From Sulfuritalea sp. (GTDB lineage: Bacteria; Pseudomonadota; Gammaproteobacteria; Burkholderiales; Rhodocyclaceae), in the NCBI GenBank assembly GCA_021738385.1, contig JAIPCF010000018.1:1-38471 (forward strand): 38,471 nucleotides of DNA, in the 5' to 3' direction. The notes below the pieces were generated by a model. It ran no database searches, had not been told where the DNA came from, and saw only the letters and a list, made by a program, of their open reading frames with translations. Within the stretch, counting starts at the first letter, position 1, and the number at the start of each line of letters is the position of its first letter. This document shows positions 1-7,883 of this stretch, piece after piece. The position numbers and the translations under genes are program-made.

Positions 1-1143
1 CAAGTGCACGACCTTGGCCTGCAACTGGTCAAGGATGCCGACGGCAATCTTGGCTTTACCGTATATGCCGGCGGCGGCTTGGGCCGGACTCCCTTGCTCG
101 GACAGAAGCTGCGCGAGTTTCTGCCCTGGCAGCACCTGCTCACCTACAGCGAGGCACTGGTTCGGGTCTACAACCGCCTTGGCCGTCGCGACAACGCCTA
201 CAAGTCGCGCATCAAGATTTTGGTCAAGGCGATCGGCAGCACTGAGTTTGCGCGACAGGTCGAGGCCGAATGGGCACATTTGAGGGATGGTCCGGCGACG
301 CTGACGCAATCTGAGCTTGATCGTGTCGCCGCCCAATTCGCCGCTCCGGACTATGAGAACCTTGCCAGCGAAGATCTTTGCCACATTGCCTTCCAACGTG
401 AAGACAAGGCCTATGCCCGCTGGGTTGAGCGCAACGTGCACGCGCACCGGGTTGCGGGCTATGCCGCAGTGACCTTGTCGCTAAAGAAACCGGGCGCTGC
501 ACCCGGCGATGCCAGTGCGGAACAGATGGAAGCGGTGGCAGAGCTCGCCGAGCGCTTCAGCTTTGGCGAGATCCGCGTTTCGCACGAACAAAACCTGATC
601 CTGGCCGACGTGCCGCTGCGAGATTTGTACACAGTCTGGCATCGCGCCAAGGCCGCCGGACTGGCGAGCCCGACCGTGGGCCTGCTGGCCGACTTGATCG
701 CCTGTCCCGGGGGCGACTTTTGCGCTTTGGCCAACGCCAAGTCTCTACCTGTCGCGGCAGCGATCCAGGAGCGCTTTGCCGACCTCGACTATTTGCACGA
801 TATTGGTCCGCTGGAACTCAACATCTCTGGCTGCATGAACTCCTGCGGCCACCATCACCTTGGCGCAATCGGCATTCTTGGCGTGGATAAGCACGGTGAA
901 GAGTGGTACCAGATCACGCTGGGCGGGGCCCAGGGCAACGCGGCAGCCATTGGTGAAGTCATCGGCCGCTCCTTTGCCGCCGCTGACGTACCCGATGTCA
1001 TTGAGCGTCTGATTGATACCTATCTGTCGCGTCGCCACGCCGACGAAAATTTCAGCGACACGGTGCGCCGCATCGGGCTCGAGCCCTTCCGCGCTTCCGC
1101 TTATCCCAACATATCCCATGAAAGGAAAATTGCAAATGGCTAA
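1..1143 (+). CDS. cysI: Assimilatory sulfite (or nitrite/sulfite) reductase hemoprotein, 3' part
   Basis: The reading frame is open from base 1, so the start lies outside the window; about 380 C-terminal residues are present. It carries the sirohaem/[4Fe-4S] ligand pattern of the family: CPGGDFC (C-x5-C), then SGCMNSC (C-x3-C) followed by GHHH. An internal repeat of the ferredoxin-like nitrite/sulfite reductase half-domain precedes these. The family reduces sulfite to sulfide with six electrons. It is followed immediately by DUF934, cysH, cysD and cysN, so sulfite rather than nitrite is the likely substrate. The stop overlaps the next start by 8 bases, indicating translational coupling. A ferredoxin- or NADPH-dependent electron donor is not visible here. 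Confidence 0.93.
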   Translation, partial: QVHDLGLQLVKDADGNLGFTVYAGGGLGRTPLLGQKLREFLPWQHLLTYSEALVRVYNRLGRRDNAYKSRIKILVKAIGSTEFARQVEAEWAHLRDGPATLTQSELDRVAAQFAAPDYENLASEDLCHIAFQREDKAYARWVERNVHAHRVAGYAAVTLSLKKPGAAPGDASAEQMEAVAELAERFSFGEIRVSHEQNLILADVPLRDLYTVWHRAKAAGLASPTVGLLADLIACPGGDFCALANAKSLPVAAAIQERFADLDYLHDIGPLELNISGCMNSCGHHHLGAIGILGVDKHGEEWYQITLGGAQGNAAAIGEVIGRSFAAADVPDVIERLIDTYLSRRHADENFSDTVRRIGLEPFRASAYPNISHERKIANG

Positions 1144-1672
1144 TTCATCAACTCGGCAACTCATCAAGGAACGTCGCCTTCAGAACGACACCTGGAAAGT
1201 CGTGGCTCTGGTCGACGGGCAGCCCGAAATTGACGTCTGCCTTCCGGTAGGCCCGCTACTGGTCCCATTGGCCGTATGGAAGGCGAAGAAATCCTGCCTG
1301 ATCGCCCGCGAGTACGAACATGGCACGCCGCTGGGTATCTGGCTGGCTCCCGAAGATGATCCGGCCGAGATTGCAAAAGACATCGACGACTTCACAGTGA
1401 TCGCCGTACATTTCCCGAAGTTCACCGATGGCCGTGGCTACTCCACCGCGCGCCTGCTGCGCGAGCGCTACGGCTATGACGGTGAATTGCGCGCCTTTGG
1501 TGATATTGGTCGCGACCAGATCTTTTTTCTCAATCGCGTCGGTTTCGACAGCTTCGTGATCGGCGAAGGACACAACGCCGAGGAAGCCATTGCCGCGTTT
1601 GACGATTTCCCCGAGACCTATCAGGCCGGAACCGACCTGCCCATTCCACTTTTTCGCCGCCGCGCGGCTTGA
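1136..1672 (+). CDS. DUF934 family protein of the sulfate-assimilation operon
   Basis: A 178-residue protein with the DUF934 features: a central acidic and aromatic region and the segment FPKFTDGRGYSTARLLRER near residues 100–118. The C-terminus ends in basic residues. No membrane segment or signal peptide is visible. DUF934 genes sit between cysI and cysH in many Beta- and Gammaproteobacteria, and the same order is seen here. The biochemical role is not established; an accessory role in sulfite reduction is inferred only from context. The ATG at 1136 was chosen because it overlaps the end of cysI by 8 bases; upstream in-frame starts would run deep into cysI. Confidence 0.88.
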   Translation: MANSSTRQLIKERRLQNDTWKVVALVDGQPEIDVCLPVGPLLVPLAVWKAKKSCLIAREYEHGTPLGIWLAPEDDPAEIAKDIDDFTVIAVHFPKFTDGRGYSTARLLRERYGYDGELRAFGDIGRDQIFFLNRVGFDSFVIGEGHNAEEAIAAFDDFPETYQAGTDLPIPLFRRRAA

Positions 1673-1682
1673 CGAGGACATC

Positions 1683-2462
1683 ATGATCCGAGATTCCTTG
1701 CCCGACTTTGCCGAGCCCTTGCTAGCCAATCCGGAACGGGTAGACGCAGTGGCGAAAAAGGCGGCCCGCGCCACGACGCTTTTGCGCAACATCGCGCGCG
1801 ACTTTGCGCCGGTGGTCTTCGCCAATAGCCTGGGCGCCGAAGACATGGTGCTGACCGATCTGATTTGGCGCGAGGAAATCAATATTGCAATCTTCTCGTT
1901 GGATACGGGTCGGCTACCGGTGGAGACCTATGAACTGATCCATCAGGCCGAAAAGCACTATGGCCGCAAACTGGACGTCTATTTCCCGCGCCATGAGGCT
2001 GTTGAAGCCTATGCCCACACGTATGGCAGTCACGGCTTTTACGATTCTGTTGAGAAGCGCAAAACCTGCTGCCATGCACGTAAAGTTGAGCCTCTGCAAC
2101 GCGCCCTTGCAGGTAAAGGTGCCTGGGTGACGGGCCTGCGCGCTGCGCAATCCGCTACGCGGGACAAGCTTAAAGTCATCAGCCAGGACACGGCAAACAA
2201 TCTGGTCAAGGCCAGCCCTCTGGCGGACTGGAGCGAAAGCGAAGTTTGGGTTTATCTGCGGGCCAACAAGGTGCCCTACAACCGACTGCACGATCAAAAC
2301 TATCCGAGCATTGGCTGTGCACCCTGCACCCGGGCCATCCAGCCTGGCGAAGATGTACGCGCCGGCCGCTGGTGGTGGGAAACGCCCGAAAGCAAGGAGT
2401 GCGGATTGCACCTGGTGGACGGTCGGCTTCAGCGACTTGTCAAAAAGGGAGTCGAAGCATGA
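1683..2462 (+). CDS. cysH: Phosphoadenylyl/adenylyl-sulfate reductase, [4Fe-4S] type
   Basis: A 259-residue thioredoxin-dependent reductase that converts adenylyl sulfate (APS or PAPS) to sulfite. It has the adenine-nucleotide alpha-hydrolase fold (SLGAEDMV near 49–56, SLDTGRLP near 72–79). It also has both cysteine pairs that bind the [4Fe-4S] cluster, CC at 129–130 and CAPC at 212–215. The catalytic KECGLH is near 238–243 (Cys240). The iron-sulfur cysteines point to the APS-reducing bacterial/plant type rather than the clusterless E. coli PAPS reductase. No APS kinase (cysC) is visible in the window, which agrees with direct APS use. The start lies 10 bases after DUF934, and the stop overlaps cysD in an ATGA. 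Confidence 0.95.
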   Translation: MIRDSLPDFAEPLLANPERVDAVAKKAARATTLLRNIARDFAPVVFANSLGAEDMVLTDLIWREEINIAIFSLDTGRLPVETYELIHQAEKHYGRKLDVYFPRHEAVEAYAHTYGSHGFYDSVEKRKTCCHARKVEPLQRALAGKGAWVTGLRAAQSATRDKLKVISQDTANNLVKASPLADWSESEVWVYLRANKVPYNRLHDQNYPSIGCAPCTRAIQPGEDVRAGRWWWETPESKECGLHLVDGRLQRLVKKGVEA

Positions 2463-3382
2463 GCTCCATCGCCCTGCAGCGGCGTTCAACGCTCTCACAT
2501 CTTGACTGGCTGGAGTCTGAATCGATCCATGTCTTGCGCGAAGTCGCCGGACAGTGCGCCAATCCAGTCCTGCTTTTCTCTGGAGGCAAGGACTCCCTGG
2601 TCTTGCTACGCTTGGCCGAAAAGGCATTTCGTCCAGGACGTTTTCCGTTTCCTCTGCTTAATATCGATACCGGTCATAACTATAGTGAAGTCATCGATTT
2701 CCGCGACTTTCGGGCCTGCCAACTGAACGAACGGCTGATCGTGCGCAGTGTAGAAGAGTCCATGAGGCGCGGCACCGTCGTACTCAAAGCTCCCGGAGAA
2801 TCGCGCAACAAACATCAGTCCGTTACCCTTCTCGAATCCATCGCGGAATTTGGATTCGACTGTTGCATCGGCGGCGCCCGGCGTGATGAAGAAAAAGCTC
2901 GCGCCAAAGAGCGCATCTTTTCCTTCCGCGATGAATTTGGCCAATGGGATCCGAAGAATCAGCGCCCGGAACTGTGGGATTTGTTTAACGCGCGTGTAAG
3001 CAAAGGCGAGAACATCCGTGCCTTCCCCATTTCAAACTGGACAGAGCTTGATGTGTGGCAGTACATAGAGCGCGAGGCACTTGATCTTCCTTCAATCTAT
3101 TTCGCACACAAGCGGCGGATTGTTCGCCAAAACGGTTTGTTGCAGCCGGTTACCGAACTGACCCCGGCACGCGAAGGTGATGTCGTTGAGGAACTGAGTG
3201 TGCGTTTTCGTACCGTGGGTGACATTACCTGCACCGCACCTGTGGAATCGGACGCAGATTCTGTCGCGCGCATCATCGAAGAGACGGCGATAACAACTAT
3301 TACCGAGCGCGGTGAGACCCGTCTGGACGATCAAACCTCGGAAGCCTCAATGGAACAACGCAAGAAAGAAGGATACTTTTGA
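2459..3382 (+). CDS. cysD: Sulfate adenylyltransferase subunit 2
   Basis: A 307-residue ATP-sulfurylase small subunit that forms APS from ATP and sulfate together with CysN. The PP-loop SGGKDS is at 41–46, followed by LLNIDTGHNYSEVI. The typical GGARRDEEKARAKERIFSFRD region lies near 140–160. The C-terminus carries the family's MEQRKKEGYF. Length matches the E. coli protein (about 302 residues). ATG at 2459 overlaps the cysH stop (ATGA), and the stop overlaps the cysN start by one base (TGATG). Both overlaps suggest translational coupling and stoichiometric production with CysN. Confidence 0.97.
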   Translation: MSSIALQRRSTLSHLDWLESESIHVLREVAGQCANPVLLFSGGKDSLVLLRLAEKAFRPGRFPFPLLNIDTGHNYSEVIDFRDFRACQLNERLIVRSVEESMRRGTVVLKAPGESRNKHQSVTLLESIAEFGFDCCIGGARRDEEKARAKERIFSFRDEFGQWDPKNQRPELWDLFNARVSKGENIRAFPISNWTELDVWQYIEREALDLPSIYFAHKRRIVRQNGLLQPVTELTPAREGDVVEELSVRFRTVGDITCTAPVESDADSVARIIEETAITTITERGETRLDDQTSEASMEQRKKEGYF

Positions 3383-4716
3383 TGAGCGCCATAGAATATT
3401 TGCCTGAAATCGACAACGGCTTGCTGCGTTTTCTCACCTGCGGCAGCGTTGATGATGGCAAAAGCACGTTGATCGGGCGTCTGCTGTATGACACCAAAGC
3501 CATCCTAGCCGATACGCTGCATGCCATGACCCGTACCTCTGAGCGACGCGGTTTGGAAGCGGTGGATCTGTCACTGCTGACCGACGGCCTGCAAGCCGAG
3601 CGCGAGCAAGGCATTACGATTGACGTCGCCTACCGCTACTTCACTACAGGACGACGCAAGTACATCATTGCTGATGCGCCGGGACATGAGCAATACACCC
3701 GCAATATGGTGACCGCAGCGTCAACCGCCAATTTGGCGATCATTCTGGTCGATGCCCGCAAAGGTGTTCAAACCCAAACACGGCGTCATTCCTATCTGAC
3801 GCATTTGCTCGGTATTCCTCACATCGTGGTGGCCATCAACAAGATGGATTTGGTGAACTTCGACCAGGCCACATTCGAACGCATTTGCAATGAGTACCGA
3901 GAATTTGCGACGAGCCTGGGCATTGGCGACGTCCGCTTCTTACCCCTGTCCGCGCTCGATGGCGACATGGTGGTGGACCGTGGCGAGCGCCTCGACTGGT
4001 ATCGGGGACCGACACTGCTGGAAGTACTCGAAAACGCCCCTGCAGCACATAGCGAACGCGACGAACCATTTCGTTTCCCGGTGCAGTTTGTTTGCCGGCC
4101 TCATAGGGCATCGGACCCCAAGCTTCACGACTACCGCGGCTTCATGGGTCGCGTCGAGTCGGGTGAAATCGCTGTCGGCGACGAAGTTCTCGTGCTCCCC
4201 TCCGAGAAGCGTGCTCGTGTTAAAGCCATCGAGATCTTCGGTACATCTTTGCCACGCGCGATTGCCGAGCAGTCAATCACGCTGCGGCTTGAGGATGAAG
4301 TCGATATATCACGAGGCGACATGATAGTGCTCGCCAAAAACTCGGCGCTGGTGACACGGCGCATCGAAGCCATGCTCTGCTGGTTGAGTGAAACTCGGCT
4401 CGATCCGCAGCGGAAATATCTGATCCGTCAGGCCACAAGGGAAACCAAGACGGCCATTGATCTGATCAACTACCGCCAGGACATCAATACTTTGCAGCAA
4501 ATGCCTGCCGAGTTTCTTGATATGAATGACATTGCTCACGTTACTTTCAAACTAGCCCAACCTCTATGCGTGGATTCATATTCAGCCAACCGGGCAACCG
4601 GGGCCTTCATCGTAATTGATGAGACAAGCAATAACACCGTTGGCGCTGGAATGATTCTTGGCGGATTCAAGTCTGAAGTGCAACAGCGTTATGACGCGAG
4701 TGTAGCTGCTTCATGA
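3382..4716 (+). CDS. cysN: Sulfate adenylyltransferase subunit 1 (GTPase); C-terminus supplied by an IS
   Basis: A 444-residue GTPase subunit of ATP sulfurylase, with GTP hydrolysis driving APS synthesis by CysD. The EF-Tu-like G motifs are visible: GSVDDGKST at 21–29, DAPGHEQY (G3) and NKMD (G4). A beta-barrel domain follows. There is no fused APS kinase domain. The ATG at 3382 is preferred over the TTG one codon earlier. From 4666 onward (codon 429) the frame reads into the terminal inverted repeat of the IS30 element, so the last 16 residues (FKSEVQQRYDASVAAS) are IS-encoded. The native end was probably only a few residues beyond GAGMILGG, so the enzyme may still work; this is an inference. 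Confidence 0.95.
   Translation: MSAIEYLPEIDNGLLRFLTCGSVDDGKSTLIGRLLYDTKAILADTLHAMTRTSERRGLEAVDLSLLTDGLQAEREQGITIDVAYRYFTTGRRKYIIADAPGHEQYTRNMVTAASTANLAIILVDARKGVQTQTRRHSYLTHLLGIPHIVVAINKMDLVNFDQATFERICNEYREFATSLGIGDVRFLPLSALDGDMVVDRGERLDWYRGPTLLEVLENAPAAHSERDEPFRFPVQFVCRPHRASDPKLHDYRGFMGRVESGEIAVGDEVLVLPSEKRARVKAIEIFGTSLPRAIAEQSITLRLEDEVDISRGDMIVLAKNSALVTRRIEAMLCWLSETRLDPQRKYLIRQATRETKTAIDLINYRQDINTLQQMPAEFLDMNDIAHVTFKLAQPLCVDSYSANRATGAFIVIDETSNNTVGAGMILGGFKSEVQQRYDASVAAS
4666..4684 (+). repeat. Left terminal inverted repeat of the IS30 element
   Basis: TTCAAGTCTGAAGTGCAAC matches the reverse complement of 5722–5740 at 15 of 19 positions. It lies within the final codons of cysN and contains the transposase stop on the minus strand. 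Confidence 0.75.
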
Positions 4717-5656
4717 ACACCTCGTGGGGCGTCTTGAAGCCGAGGCATTTTCTAGGACGGTGATTGAGGTTATGCATCGCAAAGGTGACCTGATGGGGAG
4801 TGATGGAATCGAAGCGCAGCTTCTTCGGGAAGAACTGTCGGATGAGGCCATTCATGTTCTCGTTGGCGCCACGCTCCCAAGAGGCGTAGGGATGGGCGAA
4901 ATAGAAGTCGGTATCGAGAGCGCGCGCGATTCTTTCATGTTCGGCGAACTCCTTGCCATTGTCGGTCGTCAGAGTATGAACGCAGGCCGCAAAAGGCGTC
5001 AGCAAAGAGACCATGGCGGTCGAGACTGCCGCAGCCGTCTTGGCCGGGACATGAGCGATCAGGGCATAGCGGGACTTGCGCTCGTTGAGCGTGACGAGCG
5101 CCTGCTGATGACCCGCGCCAATCACCAGATCGGCCTCCCAGTCGCCGAAGCGTTTGCGGCTATCGACGATGGCAGGACGCTGCTCGATCGAGACCTGGTT
5201 GAGAATGGTGCCGCGTCGGTCGCGTCCGCCATACCGTTTGCGCCGTGCCTTCTGACAGCGCAGGGCGCGGTGCAGGGTGCCACCGGCGCGGCGGTCGGCG
5301 TAGATGCGCTGATACAGGGTTTCGTGGCTGACGCCGGGCTGTCCATGGGCTTTGAGATAGCCGGAGATTTGTTCCGGACTCCACAACTCGGCAAGCTTGG
5401 TCTCGGCAAAGGCCCAAGTCTCAGTAGAAACGCGGCGGCCGTTGTCACAGGCCCGCATGCGGGCCCGTGACAACTCATGCGCCTGTTTGGGCCGATAACC
5501 GCGCTGGCCTCGATTTCGGCGAAGCTCGCGGCTGATCGTGCAAGGGGGACGGTTCATGACGCGGGCGATCTCGCTCTGCTTATGTCCGGCTTTGATGAGA
5601 ATGGCAATTTGGTATCGTTCGTCTTGGGTGAGATGTGTGTAGTTCATTCCAGGCAA
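4667..5656 (-). CDS. IS30-family transposase
   Basis: A 329-residue DDE transposase. The N-terminal helix-turn-helix reads LTQDERYQIAILIKAG, then SEIARVMNRPPCTISRELRR. The catalytic core shows the three acidic positions: Asp in WEADLVIGAG, Asp in LTTDNGKEF, and Glu in WERGANENMNGL. The family hallmark NHRPRKCLGFKTPHEVF is near the C-terminus. The frame looks intact, so the element may be active. It is antiparallel to cysN and shares its last 50 bases with the end of cysN. Confidence 0.95.
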   Translation of the reverse strand: MPGMNYTHLTQDERYQIAILIKAGHKQSEIARVMNRPPCTISRELRRNRGQRGYRPKQAHELSRARMRACDNGRRVSTETWAFAETKLAELWSPEQISGYLKAHGQPGVSHETLYQRIYADRRAGGTLHRALRCQKARRKRYGGRDRRGTILNQVSIEQRPAIVDSRKRFGDWEADLVIGAGHQQALVTLNERKSRYALIAHVPAKTAAAVSTAMVSLLTPFAACVHTLTTDNGKEFAEHERIARALDTDFYFAHPYASWERGANENMNGLIRQFFPKKLRFDSITPHQVTFAMHNLNHRPRKCLGFKTPHEVFMKQLHSRHNAVALQT

Positions 5657-5721
5657 CTTTGACTTGGCGGTCGAGGGGCTCGGATGCTATTGCATCTCGC
5701 CCACCCAACCCGTTAATCAGA

Positions 5722-5740
5722 GTTGCACTTTGAATTTGAA
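5722..5740 (-). repeat. Right terminal inverted repeat of the IS30 element
   Basis: GTTGCACTTTGAATTTGAA is the inverted partner of 4666–4684. It lies 65 bases upstream of the transposase start, where an IS30 promoter and outer end are expected. Confidence 0.75.
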
Positions 5741-5749
5741 CTCGCGATA

Positions 5750-6043
5750 TTATATATAGGGGACAGACCACGTTTTCCCCTCTCGCAGTGCATCAGGATT
5801 TCCGCGGGCGTTGACGCGGTAGCTGGACCACGGGTATTCGGCCGGATGCTCGACCATGGCGGCGCGCACCGGGTTGAGCTCGAAGTAGCGCTGGCAGCCG
5901 CAACGCGGCGCGAGCTCGGCCAGCCAGTCGGGATAGTAGTGATGGTCGTCTTCGGCGAAGAAACAGGCTTGGCGGTTGTTGCCGCGCTGGATCAGGTGCA
6001 GGGGCACTTCGGGCAGTGCGATGCGGACGCGGCGTGGCTGGCT
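5750..6043 (-). pseudogene. REP-associated tyrosine transposase (RAYT/IS200-like), internally deleted
   Basis: On the minus strand, residues resembling the family N-terminus (RRVRIALPEVPLHLIQRGNN, then RQACFFAEDDHHYY) run directly into its C-terminal block (FELNPVRAAMVEHPAEYPWS). The middle, including the HUH motif (NHVHLL in relatives) and the catalytic Tyr region, is missing. An ATG is absent at the expected position; the only in-frame start is a GTG at 6007. The frame reads out through the flanking repeat, ending GKTWSVPY. This is a non-autonomous remnant held inside its own inverted repeats. Confidence 0.8.
5756..5778 (+). repeat. Left arm of a 23-bp perfect inverted repeat around the RAYT remnant
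   Basis: The core is GGGGACAGACCACGTTTTCC (5759–5778). The exact reverse complement is at 6075–6097. The two arms enclose the transposase remnant, giving a unit of about 342 bp with the shape of a miniature REP/RAYT element. Confidence 0.85.
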
Positions 6044-6074
6044 CTTTTGGAAAGGAGTTGCCGGCAGGGTGTCA

Positions 6075-6097
6075 GGAAAACGTGGTCTGTCCCCTAT
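6075..6097 (-). repeat. Right arm of the 23-bp inverted repeat around the RAYT remnant
   Basis: The core is GGAAAACGTGGTCTGTCCCC, the exact partner of 5756–5778. It is followed by a short direct repeat of CTATTCTCC (6094–6111). Confidence 0.85.
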
Positions 6098-6150
6098 TCT
6101 CCCTATTCTCCCTTTGAATTGGCCTGCTCTTCACCGCCGGCAGAATCAAA

Positions 6151-6176
6151 AACAGCCCTCCGCGTGGAGGGCTGTT
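6151..6176 (-). terminator. Rho-independent terminator of the nitroreductase gene
   Basis: An 11-bp perfect stem (AACAGCCCTCC / GGAGGGCTGTT) with a 4-base loop. On the minus strand it is followed by a T run. It lies 29 bases after the nitroreductase stop. Confidence 0.85.
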
Positions 6177-6205
6177 TCTATTTGCATCACCGCGAACGCG
6201 AGTGC

Positions 6206-6841
6206 TCAGCTTACCTCGGTGACGAACTGCTCGAGCGGGCGACGGACTTTCTTGAGGTTCACCAGCCAGTCCTGTTCGGCTTCACGATAGCCCAGCGGCA
6301 CGATGACGACGCTCTTGAGGCCTTTGGCCTTGAGGCCCAGGATCTCATCCAGCGCCTGAGGGTCGAAGCCTTCCATGGGGGTGCTATCGACCCCTTCGGC
6401 AGCCGCCGCGAGGAGCGCCACGCCAAGGGCAATATAGGCCTGACGGGCGGCATGCTGGAAGTTCTCCTCCGGGCTGCGTGCCGGATACTTTTGCAGCAGC
6501 ATAGTGCGGTAGCTTTCCCAGCCTTCGTTCTTGAAACCGCGCAGCTCGTTGGTCAGATCGAACATCATGTTGATGCGTTCGGCCGTGTAGTTGTCCCAGG
6601 CCGCAAACACGAGCAGATGCGAGCAATCGGTGACCTGCGCCTGATCCCAGGCAACCGGGCGGATTCTGGCCCTGATTTCCGGGTTGGTGACGACGAGAAT
6701 TTCACAGGGCTGGAGGCCGCTGGAGGTCGGTGCCAGGCGCGCGGCTTCCAGAATTCGGTCGAGCTTTTTCTGCGGTACGACCCGCCGCGGATCCATTTTT
6801 TTGGTGGCGTAGCGCCAATTCAGGGTTTCGAACAAGTCCAT
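6206..6841 (-). CDS. Nitroreductase family FMN oxidoreductase (NfsB-like)
   Basis: A 211-residue protein of the nitroreductase fold. It opens with a family-like NWRYATKKMDP, where an Arg/Lys cluster contacts FMN phosphate. It continues with ILEAARLAPTSSGLQPCEILVV and has the late segment GLKSVVIVPLGYRE. Such enzymes use NAD(P)H and FMN to reduce nitroaromatics, quinones or flavins; the physiological substrate cannot be told. It is divergently transcribed from an HxlR regulator, the usual arrangement for redox- or electrophile-induced reductases, so induction by that regulator is inferred. A clear terminator follows. Confidence 0.92.
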   Translation of the reverse strand: MDLFETLNWRYATKKMDPRRVVPQKKLDRILEAARLAPTSSGLQPCEILVVTNPEIRARIRPVAWDQAQVTDCSHLLVFAAWDNYTAERINMMFDLTNELRGFKNEGWESYRTMLLQKYPARSPEENFQHAARQAYIALGVALLAAAAEGVDSTPMEGFDPQALDEILGLKAKGLKSVVIVPLGYREAEQDWLVNLKKVRRPLEQFVTEVS

Positions 6842-6915
6842 TGCTGTATTCCTTCACGGTGTCAAGGTTGCCTGCAACCACATGGTCGGCAGGGCGAGTT
6901 GAATTTTGTGGTTAC

Positions 6916-6937
6916 GTACCTATTTACAAGAAGGTAC
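6916..6937. promoter_or_regulatory. Candidate HxlR operator between nitroreductase and its regulator
   Basis: Inverted repeat GTACCT–N10–AGGTAC in the 135-base divergent intergenic region. Its position would allow control of both genes. Assignment to the adjacent HxlR protein is inference from position. Confidence 0.55.
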
Positions 6938-6976
6938 AATATTCACCGTTACTATCATTCTTGTTGGTATGGAACA

Positions 6977-7348
6977 ATGCGCGCGAAACGTCTGGATCGA
7001 GCTAACTGCTGTGCGGTGGAAGCGACGCTGTCGGTGATCGGCGGTGTCTGGAAACCGATGATCGTGTATCACCTGCTGGAAGGCCGCAAACGCTTCATGG
7101 AGCTGACGCGTCTGATCCCTAGCGCCACCCAGCGCATGATTACGCTTCAGCTACGCGAAATGGAGGCCGATGGCCTGCTCAACCGCCATGTATATGCCGA
7201 AGTCCCGCCCAAAGTCGAATATGAACTAACGGAATTTGGCGCGAGCCTTGCCCCGGTTTTGAAAACCCTGCACCAATGGGGCGAGCGCTACCAGCGGGAA
7301 CGCTACGGGACAGAACCTAGCCTCGGCTGCAAGCGCGTTGCAGACTGA
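6977..7348 (+). CDS. HxlR-family transcriptional regulator
   Basis: A 123-residue winged-helix regulator. Family features are the early Cys (CCAVEATLSVIGGVWKPMIVYHLLEG), the recognition region LIPSATQRMITLQLREMEADGL, and the wing VYAEVPPKVEYELTEFG. Members often sense electrophiles, aldehydes or quinones through the N-terminal cysteine(s); here CC is at residues 11–12. It is divergent from a nitroreductase and has a palindrome (6916–6937) between them, so it probably controls that gene and itself. The start at 6977 has a weak ribosome site; an out-of-frame ATG lies 8 bases upstream. Confidence 0.9.
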   Translation: MRAKRLDRANCCAVEATLSVIGGVWKPMIVYHLLEGRKRFMELTRLIPSATQRMITLQLREMEADGLLNRHVYAEVPPKVEYELTEFGASLAPVLKTLHQWGERYQRERYGTEPSLGCKRVAD

Positions 7349-7365
7349 CGTCCGCACCGAAACGC

Positions 7366-7390
7366 GAAAAAGTCGGCGTGGCGACACGGC
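7366..7390 (+). repeat. 25-nt 3'-end repeat, copy 1 (divergent)
   Basis: GAAAAAGTCGGC, a variable centre, then GACACGGC. It starts 17 bases after the HxlR stop and is oriented with that gene. It belongs to the family at 8665, 15328, 15408, 18862 and 26241. Confidence 0.65.
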
Positions 7391-7407
7391 GAGGGGGCTT
7401 TGCACTC

Positions 7408-7824
7408 CTAGGTCTGCTCCATTGCGGCGCGGATCTTCCTCGTCAGGCCTTCGCGGTCGGACTCCAACTCCTCAAGAAACGCCGCCGGCGCACTACTGAG
7501 CGCGTCGTAACGACCGCTCCAGGACGTGATTGCCAGCATCACCGGCAGCAAGTCCTTTCCCTTCGGGCTCAGTTGGTAGAGGGCGACGCCGCGATTGGCG
7601 GGGTCTTTCGACGACACGATCAGGCCGCTGGCTTCGAGGCGCTGCAGCCGGCTGGCAAGGATGTTCGTCGAAATGCCTTCAGCCGACGCCAGAAATTCGC
7701 CGTAGCGGCGCTTTCCCTTGAACATCATGTCGCGAATGATGAGCAGCGTCCATTTGTCGCCAAATGTCTCCAGCGCAAAATTTATCGGACAGTTGGACCG
7801 GCATCGGCTTGAATCGTCGTTCAT
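7408..7824 (-). CDS. HxlR-family transcriptional regulator
   Basis: A 138-residue winged-helix protein beginning MNDDSSRCRSNCPINFALE, with the family core FGDKWTLLIIRDMMFKGKRRYGEF, then ISTNILASRLQRLEASGL and the wing NRGVALYQLSPKG. It has two N-terminal cysteines (C8, C12) in the usual sensing region. The ATG at 7824 is preferred over in-frame codons up to 7881 because the shorter start matches family length and leaves the palindromes at 7847–7863 and 7884–7900 in non-coding DNA. It is divergent from a membrane-anchored protein at 7971. Confidence 0.92.
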   Translation of the reverse strand: MNDDSSRCRSNCPINFALETFGDKWTLLIIRDMMFKGKRRYGEFLASAEGISTNILASRLQRLEASGLIVSSKDPANRGVALYQLSPKGKDLLPVMLAITSWSGRYDALSSAPAAFLEELESDREGLTRKIRAAMEQT

Positions 7825-7846
7825 GGGCAAGACACTACACCTATTT

Positions 7847-7863
7847 ACTTGCAAAATGCAAGT
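7847..7863. promoter_or_regulatory. HxlR operator site 1 (17-bp palindrome)
   Basis: ACTTGCAAAATGCAAGT has perfect 7-bp arms. It lies 23 bases upstream of the HxlR start codon. An exact reverse-complement copy is at 7884–7900, 37 bases centre to centre. Confidence 0.75.
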
Positions 7864-7883
7864 TGCGCTGTTAGTGTGCACGA

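Larger units (their letters stand above)
4666..5740 (-). mobile_element. IS30-family insertion sequence, about 1.08 kb
   Basis: One transposase gene is bounded by imperfect 19-bp inverted repeats at 4666–4684 and 5722–5740 (15 of 19 match, sharing AAGTGCAAC at the inner end). The size is normal for IS30. The left tip lies inside the cysN frame, and the transposase stop codon falls within that same repeat. No 2–3 bp target duplication is obvious (flanks GGA and CTC), so the tips may be off by a few bases or one flank may have rearranged after insertion. Confidence 0.85.

Noticed and set aside
4724..5470. A 248-codon plus-strand frame inside the IS30 element
   Set aside because: Antisense to the transposase, which carries the DDE motifs.
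5723..6976. Long 5' extension of the HxlR frame at 6977
   Set aside because: It runs antisense through the RAYT remnant and nitroreductase; only the part from 6977 looks like an HxlR protein.
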